Shown here: positions 47,332 through 60,928 of the stretch, in pieces
Position numbering within the stretch: position 1 is the first letter of the stretch
Layout of the letters: the number at the start of each line of letters is the position of its first letter
NCBI GenBank assembly: GCA_023525715.1
Contig: CM042016.1
Span: forward strand, 83,972,382-84,036,381
Source: Cichorium intybus
Taxonomy: Eukaryota; Streptophyta; Magnoliopsida; Asterales; Asteraceae
Length of the DNA stretch: 64,000 nucleotides
Direction: 5' to 3'
Translations under genes and position numbers: made by a program
Notes under the pieces: generated by a model
Told to the model about the DNA's origin: nothing
Seen by the model: only the letters and a program-made list of their open reading frames with translations
Databases searched by the model: none

Positions 47332-48415
47332 TGACAACGCCTAGTGATATCAAGCATTTTAGGCGTTGTTGAGCCCTGTTCTTGATGAAATTATATCAGA
47401 TATGTCTGGGTATTCTCACTTTTCGTGCCAGGACTTGTTTGGAGAAAAATAATGGAAACAGGGACTAAAAGCGTGCAAAAGGAATAAGTTTGGAAAAGAA
47501 TGAAAAATCAAGGAAACTCGTACGCGCGCCGCGGATCTATGATACGCGCGACGCGGGCTTAAGGCGGTGTAACACATTCAAATGCCGAAGAAACAGGAAA
47601 AGATTAGTACACGCGGCGTGGATTCTTCATCTGCGCGGCGCGGCTGCGGGAAATTTGCAAATATAAATAGATGCAATTTCAGCCGAAAACCCTAGCAAAG
47701 ACCGGGTGTAAAATCGACCTTGAAGCTCTTTGACTCCAAGATTTCGTTCCAGCAACTTCTCAAGTGGTATTTTCATGTTATGGATTTTATTTTCATTTAA
47801 TTAGATAGTTGTAAGCTTTAGTTTGTATCTTTAGGAGTGACAACCATTGATACCAAGCTTAGGTTTATGTTTTATTAGTATTTAGTTACTGTTTGGATGT
47901 TTGGAATCTGAATTTGGTTAATGAAAGCATTTGGTTACAATTGATCTTGAGTATTTTGATGTTTTGGATGCTTGAATTGTGTTTGGATATTGCTTTGGCC
48001 TTGTTTGGAACTGTTTTCCTTTGCTGAAATCAGTAGCCAATTAGGGTAGATTTGGGCAGTGGACTTTAGCTAGTAACTGTTCAGTCAGAACCTTAGTTAT
48101 TAGTTAGGATATGCCTTGTTTGGTTTGGATGCCTTTGTTTGCTTCTGATTCAGAGATGCACTTCTGATTTCAGAAAGTGACTAGGTAAGGTTGAGTTGAG
48201 CTTAGCTTATGCTTGGCTAGACTTTGTGTGGTTATTGCTTTTGGGTAGTTGAGCACTCAGAAACTAGGTCCTCCGACTGTAGCGTGACACTACTAGTTGG
48301 TAATCTGTCATTTAGTCTAACCACGAAGCTCCTGCGGATCGACCCTGACTACCACTGTACTAGTGTGTGTTAGGTTTTTCTTTATTTTTGACCGCACGAC
48401 GACCAAGGCGTGTCA
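47332..48415 (+). repeat. 3' LTR of the Athila-like element
   Basis: 1084 bp, about a dozen differences from the 5' LTR, followed by GGTAC. Two of the differences hit CGCG words (ACACGGCGTGGA for ACGCGGCGCGGA). Confidence 0.93.
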
Positions 48416-49226
48416 GGTACTAAAGAGGTTTAGTATGGAAAATTCCAAGAAGGGAGAGGTGTCTATCCAGAGCAATGCAAAATTGAGTAAGACTCAAAGC
48501 CCGAGTACAGATGACGAGATAGCTGACATGAGTCAGGTACCTTATGCTTCGGCGGTAGGGTCGATCATGTATGCTATGACATGTACTCGCCTTGACGTGT
48601 CCTTTGCTTTGAGCATGGTCAGTTGTTATCAGGGAAACCCTGGTAGAGCTTATTAGATAGCTATTAAGAACATTCTCAAGTATCTGCGAAGGACGAAGAA
48701 CATGGTTCTAGTCCTTGGTGGCAGTGATACATTGAGAGTTAGCAGATACACTGACGCCAGCTTTCAGACAGATAGAGACAATGGCCGGTCTCAGTCGGGC
48801 CGGGTATTTCTTTTAAATGGTGGAGCGGTTACTTGGAAGAGTTCCAAGCAAGAGACGGTGGTTGATTCTACGTGCGAATCAGAGTACATAGCAGCAAGTG
48901 AAGCGTCAAAGGAAGCGGCTTGGCTGAAGAACTTCATCGGTGACCTTGGAGTAGTCCCGACCATTCAGGAGCCTATGGAACTTTTCTTCGATATCGAAGG
49001 AGCGGTTGCTTTGAGAAAGGAATCGAGAGATCATGGAAAGTCCAGACATATCGACAGAAAGTACCACTACATCACGCATAGGGTAGAAGAAGGTCACCTC
49101 CTTGTGAAGAGGGTATCATCTGAAGAGAATCCTGCAGATCCCTTGACAAATGCTCTAAGTAGGATCAAGCACAATCAGCATGCTAGGAGTATTGGATTGC
49201 GAGATGATATTAATTTTTGTAATTAG
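48416..49226 (+). pseudogene. Copia C1 pol, 3' part (end of RT and RNase H)
   Basis: Continues pol after the insertion: KRFSMENSKKG, then VGSIMYAMTCTRLDVSFAL, RNase H YTDASFQTDRD, and ESEYIAASEASKEAAWLKNF. It ends SIGLRDDINFCN. A TAG near 48655 interrupts it. RNase H would remove the RNA template strand. Confidence 0.9.
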
Positions 49227-50209
<983 letters not shown>

Positions 50210-52401
50210 TGTTGGTTAGGTGTCTAAGCCATGACTAATAATTTGTATTTACCTAATTAATAGTAGCAAAGTCCATTTGGTTTGCCCTCATAGCTAGAGG
50301 TTTGGCAGAAATACCAGAAGAGAAAATGATTGATTTATTATATGATTAATAAATCAATAGAAATAAAATAAATAGTTTATTAATATATTATGGTGATAAT
50401 ATATTAATTAGAAATATTATTAATTAATTAGAAATTAATCTGGAATTAATTGAATTAATTAAAGGTGCAGGGGCTGAATTGTAATTATTCAATAGTTGAG
50501 TAGTGATAGTTTTAGTAGCTGGTGGTTGGCGAAATTATGGATTAGATAATCCAGGATTTCGAAATTAATATATAGATAAATAAGAGTTTGAATCAAATGA
50601 TAAAAGGTTTATCTCAATTGAATTCAAAAAGGTTTATATGGTAACCACCTGGAAGCTATAAATAGGGACACCTAGCTCCCCTTTTTCTGTGCCAACTTCT
50701 GTAATGCCCCAATTTCAAAAATTAAAAAAAATAATTTATTACCAAGATTCCAATAAAACATTTATTCCAAAACATAAAACTGTTCAACATGATACTTAAA
50801 TTAACAGCAGAAACATTTAAAAATACTATTATCGTTCATTGATATCAATCTCTTGAATGCGATGCGCTGCCGTCAAACCTTGCCCTTCCCTTTGTCCTTT
50901 GAATTACCTGAAATGTTATAAAATCAACGGGTAAGCTTAAAGCTTAGTGAGTCCACAAATTACCATACATGCCCACACATTAAACAACCCGTCCTCGAGA
51001 ACGACCCGACCCTACCCGCCATACAACAGCTACGGGCGTCCATCATACAACAGCTATGGACACGGGAAGGTTCTACCCATCATACAACAGCTATGGGTTC
51101 CCGGTTATGGCCCAGCCCATCATACAACAGCTATGGGACAAGGCAATAGTCCAACTCGCCATACAACAGCTACGGGGGGACACGCATCAGTACTGATCCC
51201 AACAACAAATAACCACAGATATAGAGCAAATCATATAACTGTAAACAACACACAAGATGCCTAACATGCAACATCATATAGTAAGGTGAGGATACTCACC
51301 TGATTCGAAACCGCACAGATATTCTCTAATATCCCCACTTAGCTCGTCCACACACCTAAATCCCACACACATATAACATATCAATTACTGACCAGGCTCT
51401 TACAAACCTGCCTAAAGGTTAGACTCAATATTTGCCATTAAACCGTGGTCAAAACTAAGTTCCTGGTCAAACAGTCGCTCGCCGCGGCATGGCTCTTCCT
51501 CCTACGCGCCGCGGCTATCATCGAATAAACACGGGGTTTCAGCCGAGTCCGCGCCGTTGACATAGCCAGTCCGCGTCGCGGCTCGTAACATTCCAAATTG
51601 TTTTTAGCGTTTAACAGTGCATCAAACGGCCAGGGTTTCACTCCAAACCCTTCCTGAGATCAGAAACTACCCTAAGATCACTTCCTTAGGGACATGCAAG
51701 TCTATTCATGTTCTTGGTCTAACCCTAAGGGTTACAAGTCATCTAAGACTACTACATAAGGAATAACACCATAAAAACGGGATAAACTGAAATATCAGAA
51801 GGTAGATCCTCTTACCTTGCTTCTGGAAAACAGAGAAATGCACCCGATCAACAACAGCCTTCCCCCACGTTGTATCTCTTCCTTCAAACCTCCAAAGCCT
51901 TGGAACCAAAGAGTCTCTGCTGAAACCGGACGCCTCTGCTCCAGAAAACTCCCAAAAACACGAACCCTAGGGCTGGGTCCCTTTATATAGGCGTTTAAAT
52001 CCGAATTAGGGTTTTTCACTTTAGAGGCGCACCGCGTCGCGGGATCTTTAGAACCGCGCCGCGCGTACAAATCCTTCGCGATTCTAGATTCTTCTAAAAG
52101 CCGCGCCGCGGATTCCTTCGGGCCGCGGCTCGGCGGAACGGGTCTTACAACTTCCCTCTCTCTTTCTCTCTGGATTTCGACTTCCTAGCTACTGGGTGTG
52201 ATTCCATTTGAGGCACGACATTTGTGGTGCTAAGCTTTCAAGAAATCAACTAAAGGTTAGTTTTTCTTTTATATTTCTTTTTGTAATTTTTCGATTGACC
52301 TTAAGGTTTATATTATATGTTCAAATAGTGAAAACATAGATCCAAATTAGGTTGCATGAGAACTTAGGGTTTAAGTTTGTTGTTTTGCATAAAACCTATC
52401 A
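50210..52401 (+). repeat. 3' LTR of Copia C1, split by a solo LTR
   Basis: 50210-50699 and 52155-52401 are the two parts. Together with one ACTTC they match the 5' LTR at 36619-37392. Confidence 0.92.
50700..52149 (-). mobile_element. Solo LTR of the Tekay-like Gypsy family
   Basis: 1450 bp, reverse complement of the LTRs at 26475 and 33271, with TG and CA ends and the duplication ACTTC at 50695-50699 and 52150-52154. No internal domain remains, so it arose by recombination between the two LTRs after insertion. It disrupts the C1 3' LTR downstream of its TATA box. Confidence 0.95.
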
Positions 52402-52406
52402 GTACT

Positions 52407-52640
52407 ATAATAATCGTGTCAAAGGCGACTGTTCAAATTCGATAACCTTATACTCAAGAAAACTGAAGCTAGCTATGACCAACCACAAGAAAAGTTAGGT
52501 CCACATTAGGAAGGCCCTTATATAGTAAAGGAAGCTCGATGAAGCGGATCCTACACTCTACCAAAATTATTCCTTTGAATATAAATGTGTAGAAAGTGTT
52601 ATGAATGCTACGTTCTAGGTTGATGAAACAAACAAGGCAT
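52407..52640 (+). pseudogene. Decayed Tat-type Gypsy: integrase C-terminal piece
   Basis: Reading across the C1 insertion gives YYNNRVKG, then KLGPH.EGPYIVKEA in a broken frame, the expected end of a Tat integrase. It links this piece to 34727-36613 and shows that C1 went into an existing Gypsy. Confidence 0.7.
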
Positions 52641-53195
52641 ATTATATTGAATTTAGAGATGGCATTTTGTTTGATGTAACATTTCGAACTAACAAGCAAT
52701 TTATCTTTATGTTATTCATTTGTGAATATAGGATTTAGTGAATGTATACTATTATATAGAACATATTGGTTCATTCTTGAATTGTAAGACGTACAATAAA
52801 CCTATTGTTTTGCACATGTTGTAAGAATTAGAGGAGAGTTTATCGACCGCGAAAAAGCAATGCATCCCTTATAATTTCCAGATTTGTGGCCCGAAAATTA
52901 AGTTCATGATGAATATAATTGTTATGTATTTTATTTGTAAGGTTATTTTATTCTTTTGTATCACTATATTTGTTGCCCAGGAAACCTCTTTGTGATTTTC
53001 AAACACAATTGAATAGTCATCTCAAAACGGAAATGTTAAAAGCTCTACAAAAAAATACCAAGTAGCCTACTTTAGAGGTTAAAAAGTATGTCTTCTTGAT
53101 ATCGAAATTTGAAGTCTGGTATGTGTATGGATAACCCTTGTTACCAACAATATAATAAAAAAAATCAGGTCACTCCGAGTTCGAATGGATAATTT
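52641..53195. other. AT-rich DNA, probably the rest of the Tat-type remnant
   Basis: No recognisable gene or clear LTR border. Confidence 0.4.
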
Positions 53196-53480
53196 TGTTG
53201 GATTAAGGTGTCTAAGCAATAACTATAATATGGAAGTATACTTAAATTGACAGCAGCACAGTCCTTTTGGGTTGCCCTCATAACTAGCAAAGGACTAGAT
53301 GATTAATTAAGAGAGAGAACAATGAATTATTAATATATTATGAGAATAATAGATTAATTAGAAAACATATTATTTAATTAATAATTGATCAGAAATTAAT
53401 TAGAATTAATTTTGGGATTAATTGGATTAATTAATAGTGTATGGGCTGAATTGTAATTGTTCAATAGTTGAGCAATGAAT

Positions 53481-54236
53481 TGTTGGATTAGGTGTCTAAT
53501 CCATGACTTATAATTGTATTTATCTTGTTAATAGAAGCAAAGTTCATTTGGGTTGCCCTCATAGCAAGAGGTTTGGTATAGAATTCAGTAGAGAGAGAAA
53601 TGTTGATTTATTAAATGTTTAATAAATCAATAGAAATAAAATAAATAGTTTATTAATATATTTAAGTGTTAATATATTAATTAGAAACTATATTGGTTAA
53701 TTAGAAATTAATCTAGAATTAATTTGTATTAATTTAATTAATTAAAAGTGCAGGGACTGGTTTTGTAATTATTCAATAGTTGAATAAATGATTGCCCAGT
53801 GGAACTAGGGTTTGGCGAAATTATGAGTGGGCACACTCATATTTTCGAAACCCTAATAGGGTTTAGAAGAGGCTTGTCCAATTGATAAAAGGGCTTGTCA
53901 AAGTTGGGCTCCTCTAGGGTTTTGACTGTAGCCACCTGGAGGCTATAAAAGGAACCCCCTGGGAACCCTAAAGTCTGCGCCACTTTCTGCTCAGTCTCTC
54001 TGGAATTCTGTTTTCTCCTCCTTTGCTTGGGTGTGACACCATTTGAGGCAGGACACTTGTGTTGCTGGCTTCTGGATTAAAATCAAAGGTTGGTTTTTTC
54101 TCATTTAATTCTTTAGAAAATAATTATTGGCCTTCTAGGATTTGTTATATGTTCATTGATAGAAAAACATAGATTCTTTTCTAGGTTGCATGTGAACTTA
54201 GGTTTATTAGTTCATAGATTGCTAGAAAACCTTTCA
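53481..54236 (+). repeat. 5' LTR of C2
   Basis: 756 bp, TGTTGGATTAGGTG to CCTTTCA; TATA-like GGCTATAAAAGGAACC near 53943. PBS follows one base later. Confidence 0.92.
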
Positions 54237-55459
54237 GTGGTATCAGAGCCTTGGCTGTTTTTCTTGTGAATTGTTATAACTGTTTTGTGCCTTCGAGTTT
54301 ATTTTTTGCAAAAATTTTGATTCTTGGGAGGCCATTCACGAATTTGTGGCTAGGGTTTTTGAAAACCCTAGCCTCCACCCCTTATTTTTGGCGATTTGCA
54401 TGATAATGGAAAGTAGGTTGTTATTTTTGGTAACTGCTTTATATTAAATAACTTGAACCCTTTATCCCATTACATGTTTTTCAAAAATTAGGGGATAAGG
54501 ATAGGATTAAATTAATTTGATTAATTTGTGATGCCTATCTAGATTTAATTAATTTAATTAATTGTTTAATTAAAAGACAAATTAAATTATTTAAAGGTTT
54601 AATTTTAATTTTGAATTAAAAAGTTTAATTTACGAAAATTAAAAGAATAAACCTAAAATATTTTAAAAGTTTAAAATACATCTTATACATAGTATAATTA
54701 AAATTTAATATTATTTGTATAAGATAAATTGGTTAGTCTTACCGTTAGTAGGCCTCATTCACAAAACTGTCATATAAAGAGGGTATAATGAGACTACCTA
54801 TAAAATGGTAGTCTAATGGGTGTCCACTCTCACTCACCGCTCTCCTGGTTAGTCGAGTGTCGTTAGCCGAACGAGTTTGATAGGACCGGTTAATTCTCAT
54901 TAAAAGTATAATGCTGTAATTGAAAGTACTAGAACCATTAAAAAAATCCCAATCTACTTACTTTAGGAAAAATGTGAATTGATGCTAATCTATGAAGTTG
55001 CACATTGCATTTTATGAAACGTTGGTGGAGCGTGTGTGGGTTGCCGGCACACCAACTGGGGTTCATAAAGAGTGACAATGGGTTTCTCGATCTTATCATT
55101 GTTGACGGAGCGTGTGTGGTTAACCGGCACGTCAATTAGAGATGGTAATTGACTTCGAGAGTACCAAGCTAACTTGCATGGTTATTCACACCCGGTTTGT
55201 GATCCTCGCATCCCAGTCACAAACAGTGGGGCATATCCGAGATTAAACATGCCATTGAACAGTTCAATGAATCTCACAGATCTAGGAGTTTCATAAGACT
55301 GAAATTGATAAATGTTATCTACCTTAATGACCACTGTGCTGTGACTACGGCATCCCTCTTCACAGCATAGTTGGGGTATTTTGGATCCTAGCCTTATTAG
55401 ATAATAAATTGGGTAACTATTTAAAAGGATTAATTAAACTACCAAATTCAAATTTTATA
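54237..55459 (+). other. PBS and leader of C2
   Basis: PBS at 54238-54250. The leader is collinear with that of C1 (e.g. GGGTGTCCACTCTCAC). It carries two copies of the GGAGCGTGTGTGG motif at 55026-55055 and 55106-55135. The ATG at the position of the C1 gag start is followed at once by a stop. Confidence 0.65.
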
Positions 55460-58400
55460 GATGTCTTAGAAAGTCTCCATTCTCCTCCCTCTCATCCTTC
55501 ACCCTTCTCTGAGAGCTCCAGAAAGTACTTGCTATAAATAGAAAGTCTGTAGGAAGGCCGATTGGCCTGATCTATGTGGTATGACTCAGTAAATAGAGAA
55601 TAGTTATTAGTTTTGCTGGCATACCATATCTGACTGAGTGTCCGCTCTCCATTTTACCGAAGCATGGCATCACACAGCAGTTTGTGATGAGCATGACCTT
55701 TGAACTCGAGAAAGTTTGTTACTTCATACTGTTGACCATTGACCCCGAGTTCCGCAGGGATTTAGAATTCCTGGAGTCGAATGAGTTAGCACAGCGGGTT
55801 GAGGAAATATTCCTCGAACCGGGTGAATAGAACAAACTGGGATCTCCAAAGAGCTTGAAGTGTACAAGCTAAAAGAAGGAAGTAGCGTCAGTTCGCATGT
55901 TCTTGAGATTGAGGGATACATAGGCGAATTGCATAAAATTGGTCACCCCTTTCAGCCAGAAGTTGAGCGCTGATGGACAAGGAAGGGAACCAGCATAAGA
56001 CTGTCATAGAAATGTATTCAATGTTGACCCTATATGATTCATACACAGTAAAACATAGTTCCAGGATAAGGAAATCATGGAAATGCATTCAATGTTGACT
56101 CTGCATGAGTCGTTCATAGAGAAGCATAGTTCCATTGATCCGACTACTTCCAGATTGAGCCCGGTAATATGAAACAAATCAAGAAACGATCCGGATTGTC
56201 TGGACCGGTTCTTCGAAGTCTTAAACTGGGAATCCACAAGGTGGGACACCGTCACAAAAGATTGGAATAATGCTCCAAAGTCAAACAGTTTGGCGACTCA
56301 GACATATCTTAAAACCCAGAATTTCTGATCCTTGATTCCTTGATATAGGATGTGTTCCTCACATTGCTCTGTATGGGTGGACTCGGTAGGATGCAGGACC
56401 TTGTTGCACATGAGCACATTCAGGTTGGATCTGGAGCTCGTACAGGTCTGGAGTTTAGTTAGATATCTTAATCTTGTTATTAGTCTATTAGATGCATATG
56501 ACATTGGTCATCATATAGTACATTGTTCGAGGATATTTTGATTTAACAAAATGTTGTTTTCTTTTAATACACGGTTGTTTGGATTACCCTAGAAATGTTG
56601 TATGAGCGTGTCAATAGCGTGAATGGTAATAACTTGAATGTTGATACATCCAATAGGATTGGACTCAAAAAAATTGTGTTCCTTATGATTGTTAAAGTAA
56701 ATTTTATAAGAATTATTTCAACCAAAGGTCCAGTTGGACAGGACTTTGGAATCATTTGACTTAGAGTCACATGATGAATTGAGCTCTTAATAAAATCAGT
56801 TGTTGCAAGAAATGCATCACCCAAAGATCTAATGGATAGGATTCTGGAACCAATCGACGTAGAGTCATGTGATGGATGCATATCTTGAACAAGTTAACAA
56901 AGTCATAAATTTACATAGAGATGTAAAAGACATAAAGATTGTGAACAATGAACACATTAGTTATTGTGTATTGCTCGAATCTTCAATGAAAACACAATTA
57001 GTTATACTTTATAGTATTTGCCAATTAGTATGGCAGATATGGCATCGCTTATCAGAATAAGCGATTGATTGAAACCTTGAACTTTTCAAGGATTTCAAAG
57101 GAAGTATAAGATCAACAGAACCTGAGCGGTAACATGAACTGAGAAAAGGGTTTCACAGTTCATCATCTTCCAAGAAAATTAATAGTTATAATGTGTCTTA
57201 GGGAAGATGATGGGGCATTGGTCGAAATGGTTCGATCCTCATGTATGAGATACACCTCCAATTAGTTTTTGATAATATTAGATATTAAACCAGTCATACC
57301 ATAAAACATATAAACCACATCTTAGACTAAGTAGGTTGGACAGACACCATCTGAAATGTGTAGCGGGGTTTTAGCCATACTTGTACATGGAAAGTCCAGG
57401 GTTATGTGGCGTTCATCGGAACCTCATAACAAGCCTGATTCTGATCGGCAGTGTCTTTTCATTGGCCATCCCAGTTATCCCTTGAAAGAAGAGTCGTTTT
57501 AGAAAGGGCTCATGCTCTAAGGAAACAGTGGGAGCAAGAATAATCCTGAAGGAATTCAAGGATTAGCCAAATGAAAGAACCTTTAGTCATCACTGGACCT
57601 TGACCAGGAATTGGATTCCTGTTAAACCTGACATACCCTTCTCTTCGCTTGACCAGTAGAGTTGGTCACAGTCATAAGATGTTATGATCTGGGTGACATA
57701 CCAATTAGTGGTAAAACACTAAAGTTGGTACGGATAAGCAATCCGACTACTTGGAAGCATTGGTGAGCCTGGTTGCTGCCAAATAAGAGAACCTTAGCAC
57801 GAGACACAGTCTATGTGACGTTTGATTGATTTTACACCTGGTCTAGTGGGAGTAATTGAATCATCAAAAGAAGGCAACATAGGAATTGTACTTACAGAAC
57901 ATCTGGTTGAGTGAGTCGCTACTCGGAGTCAAGCAATTGATTCTGAAAGAAGCACTCTCAATAGAAGATGAAATCTGAGAGGATACTGCGTGGCACATTG
58001 TGGGTCGTTAATGGAGCGTGTGTGGTTTACCGGCACACTAATACGCACTCACAAAGAACATGCCGATGCAAAAGGTACATGGGCCTGGGATTCATCCCAC
58101 GGGCATCTTGCAAGAAAGGATATTCGATTTCTCAAAGTATGCCAAAAGGTTTGGATTTTGGGAATAGCCTGAAAGACTCCTAGGATTATGTCGGAAGGTT
58201 TGGATTTTGGAATTTTCAAATATGCCAAAACGTTTGGATTTGTGAATAGTTTAAAACAGTACTATAATCATGTCAAAGCCAGTAGGAGCATCGTTGATAT
58301 CTACCTGTCACTGTATGTTGGTTACATAATGTTTCTAGGAAACATCTCTTATCATTGCAAAGTGTAATGACTTGGAATTAGGAGATGATTCGCTATGAAA

Positions 58401-60163
58401 GACTCAACAGGGATATAGCGTACTCAAGTAGTTACAAACATCTATTAGATAGATGAAACCTCTGCCAATATGATATTGATGAGATTCAAGATGCATAAAC
58501 TCCGGAAAGGAGTTTCCTATCATTGCAAAGTGTAGTGACTTGGCATGAGAGATATCAAGAAGGTACATACACTCACGTAGTTCACAGACATCTATCGGAT
58601 AGATGAAATCGTCAGTATAGTCCTAGCCAGTGTAAGCATGATCTTGATGAGATTCAAGATGCATGAAAAAGAGTTTCTGAAGGGAAATCGTTTCCAAATG
58701 TCGTGACACGAGGGTTATATATAACCCTTAGGTTCTGAAAAGATTCAGAAAGGAATAGAGCTAATCTCGCGAGCTTCTTGGATCGATCGGAAGTGTCATG
58801 GACTTGTCCTGATGACTTAATGCTTGGAGCATAGTAAATCAGATTCAGGACACAACCTAGCTTGGAGTACTGAAAGGATTAGTTAAGCAAGCGTGAGAAA
58901 TCATTGAGGAATGATTGGGGTGAATATAATAATATTTTGGAAAAGGTTTCTGAAATTGTTATTATCAGTACGTGGTGGTTAAGGACTTCATGGTTAAAGA
59001 GTTTTGTTAGTGTTCTGATGGAGCGTGTGTGGTTACCGGCACATCATAACCTCTCGAAATGGTCTTATGGTGCAGTCATCTGGACTAAAGATCCCGAGAG
59101 CCATGAGAAGTCACAGTACACACCACCAGTTCTAGAACGGAGTTAGGAGTGGGAATGAAAAGAATAAATGACATGTTGAGATATCATCGAAAAAGTGTCC
59201 GATCAGGTTATCTGCAATATTGTGTATCGATGTATGACATTTTGGATACATGGAAAGAGTGAAGGTCATTTAATATAGACATAGATATAAAAATGAATTG
59301 AAAGTTTAATAGATAATAAGAAACCGATAATAGTTTATGACAAATCTGACTTGGTGTTTACCTCGTGGAGACTTGGTAATAAGCAAGAGTAGCTACCGGT
59401 CAGATTTTATGTTTCACTTTTCGCATGTTTTACTTCCAGAATAATTTGATTATTCAAAAGGTCCACAGTTGCTCATACTTTGGGAAGTAAGTATTGAATC
59501 AAGACTGTCATGAATTGGTTTGTAGATTGTCTAAGGAGTTAGACATTACAATAAGATTGCTACAACGTTCATGAGTACTTAGAAATGGAGATTTGAGTAT
59601 TGGATAAACCCGCGCTCAATAGATTGCTTCATGGATTACATCACGAGCAATGTTGAGACGATAACATCTTATGATCTTAAAGTGGAGAGATATGAGTTAT
59701 AATTTGCAAGGAGGTTGTTCATTGATAGTACGAAAACGCATCGGTAACTCGATGTTATAAAACGTGCTGTTGTGAGTGATTTGTCTGGTAAAAGATATAA
59801 GCATATGAATCGAAGCTTATTCGTCCCTCGACCCTGACGGGAAACAGATATCTGTTGGCCTTTCAATGATTTTGAAGTTGACTGAAAGTGCTGGCCAGCC
59901 AGGACTGAATTGATGTGTTCAATTGAAGTCTCAAGTCATATGCAGAATCGAAAATCAGGAAACAGAGTATCAGATAGAGATTGATCTCAATCCATGTCTC
60001 GTGTCTGAAAATATCTTGTTGGATGGAGGATCATATGATCACTTATCTTTGGAGAGAACTGACTGGGTCAGAGTTCGGCAGCAATTTCTAGGAAGCTGTG
60101 GTTTGTTAGTTAATCAGAAGGTAAATTGACAACTAAAGTCGTAGACTTATCCAAGTGGGAGAC
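55460..60163 (+). pseudogene. C2 interior: fragments of copia gag-pol and duplicated blocks
   Basis: Recognisable pieces are few: gag-like ELAQRVEEIFLEPGE near 55780-55830, and, near 57400-57520 in shifted frames, the pol wording around CVFIGHPSYPLKEES. Direct repeats include a block at about 58336-58500 copied at about 58511-58670. Three copies of GGTTTGGATTTTGG-like words lie at 58140-58250. The leader motif is repeated at 58012-58041 and 59019-59047. The last 740 bp match the C1 3' non-coding region. Confidence 0.6.
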
Positions 60164-60928
60164 TGTTGGATTAGGTGTCTAAGCCATGACTTATAATTGT
60201 ATTTATCTTGTTAAAAGAAGCAAAGTCCATTTGGGTTGCCCTCATAGCAAGAGGTTTGGTACAGAATTCAGTAGAGAGAAAGGTTGATTTATTAAATGTT
60301 TAATAAATCAATAGAAATAAAATAAATAGTTTATTAATATATTTAAGTGTTAATATATTAATTAGAAACTATATTGGTTAATTAGAAATTACTCTAGAAT
60401 TAATTGGTATTAATTTGGAGATTAATTTAATTAATTAAAATGCAGGGACTGGTTTTGTAATTATTCAATAGTTGAATAAATGATTGCCCAGTGGAACTAG
60501 GGTTTGGCGAAATTATGAGTGGGCACACTCATATTTTCGAAACCCTAATAGGGTTTAGAAGAGGCTTGTCCAATTGATAAAAGGGCTTGTCAAAGTTGGG
60601 CTCCTCTAGGGTTTTGACTGTAGCCACCTGGAGGCTATAAAATGAACCCCCTGGGAACCCTAAAGTCTGCGCCACTTTCTGCTCAGTCTCTATGGAATTC
60701 TGTTTTCTCCTCCTTTGCTTGGGTGTGACACCATTTGAGGCAGGACACTTGTGCTGCTGGCTTCTGGATTAAAATCAAAGGTTGGTTTTTTCTCATTTAA
60801 TTCTTTAGAAAATAATTATTGGCCTTCTAGGATTTGTTATATGTTCATTGATAGAAAAACATAGATTCTTTTCTAGGTTGCATGTGAACTTAGGTTTATT
60901 AGTTCATAGATTGCTAGAAAATCTTTCA
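60164..60928 (+). repeat. 3' LTR of C2
   Basis: 765 bp, close to the 5' LTR with a small extra ATTAATT-rich segment and a few substitutions (TATA region reads CTATAAAATGAACC). Confidence 0.92.

Larger units (their letters stand above)
41874..48415 (+). mobile_element. Non-autonomous Athila-like LTR retrotransposon without pol
   Basis: LTRs of 1084 bp (41874-42957 and 47332-48415) with TG and CA ends and the duplication GGTAC at 41869-41873 and 48416-48420. The PBS is of the Asp-tRNA type typical of Athila. Internal DNA (4.4 kb) holds only an acidic ORF (43078-44301) and an Athila ORF1-like frame (45109-46209). No protease, RT, RNase H or integrase was found. LTRs look about 99% identical, so it moved recently and must have used another element's enzymes. 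Confidence 0.9.
53481..60928 (+). mobile_element. Copia-type element C2, complete ends, scrambled coding region
   Basis: LTRs are 53481-54236 and 60164-60928. PBS TGGTATCAGAGCC starts at 54238, and PPT AAGTGGGAGAC is at 60153-60163. Target duplication TGAAT at 53476-53480 and TGAAC at 60929-60933, one mismatch. The interior has no frame longer than about 105 codons. It shows fragments of copia gag and pol, duplicated blocks and copies of the leader motif. It is non-autonomous or heavily decayed. Confidence 0.88.
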
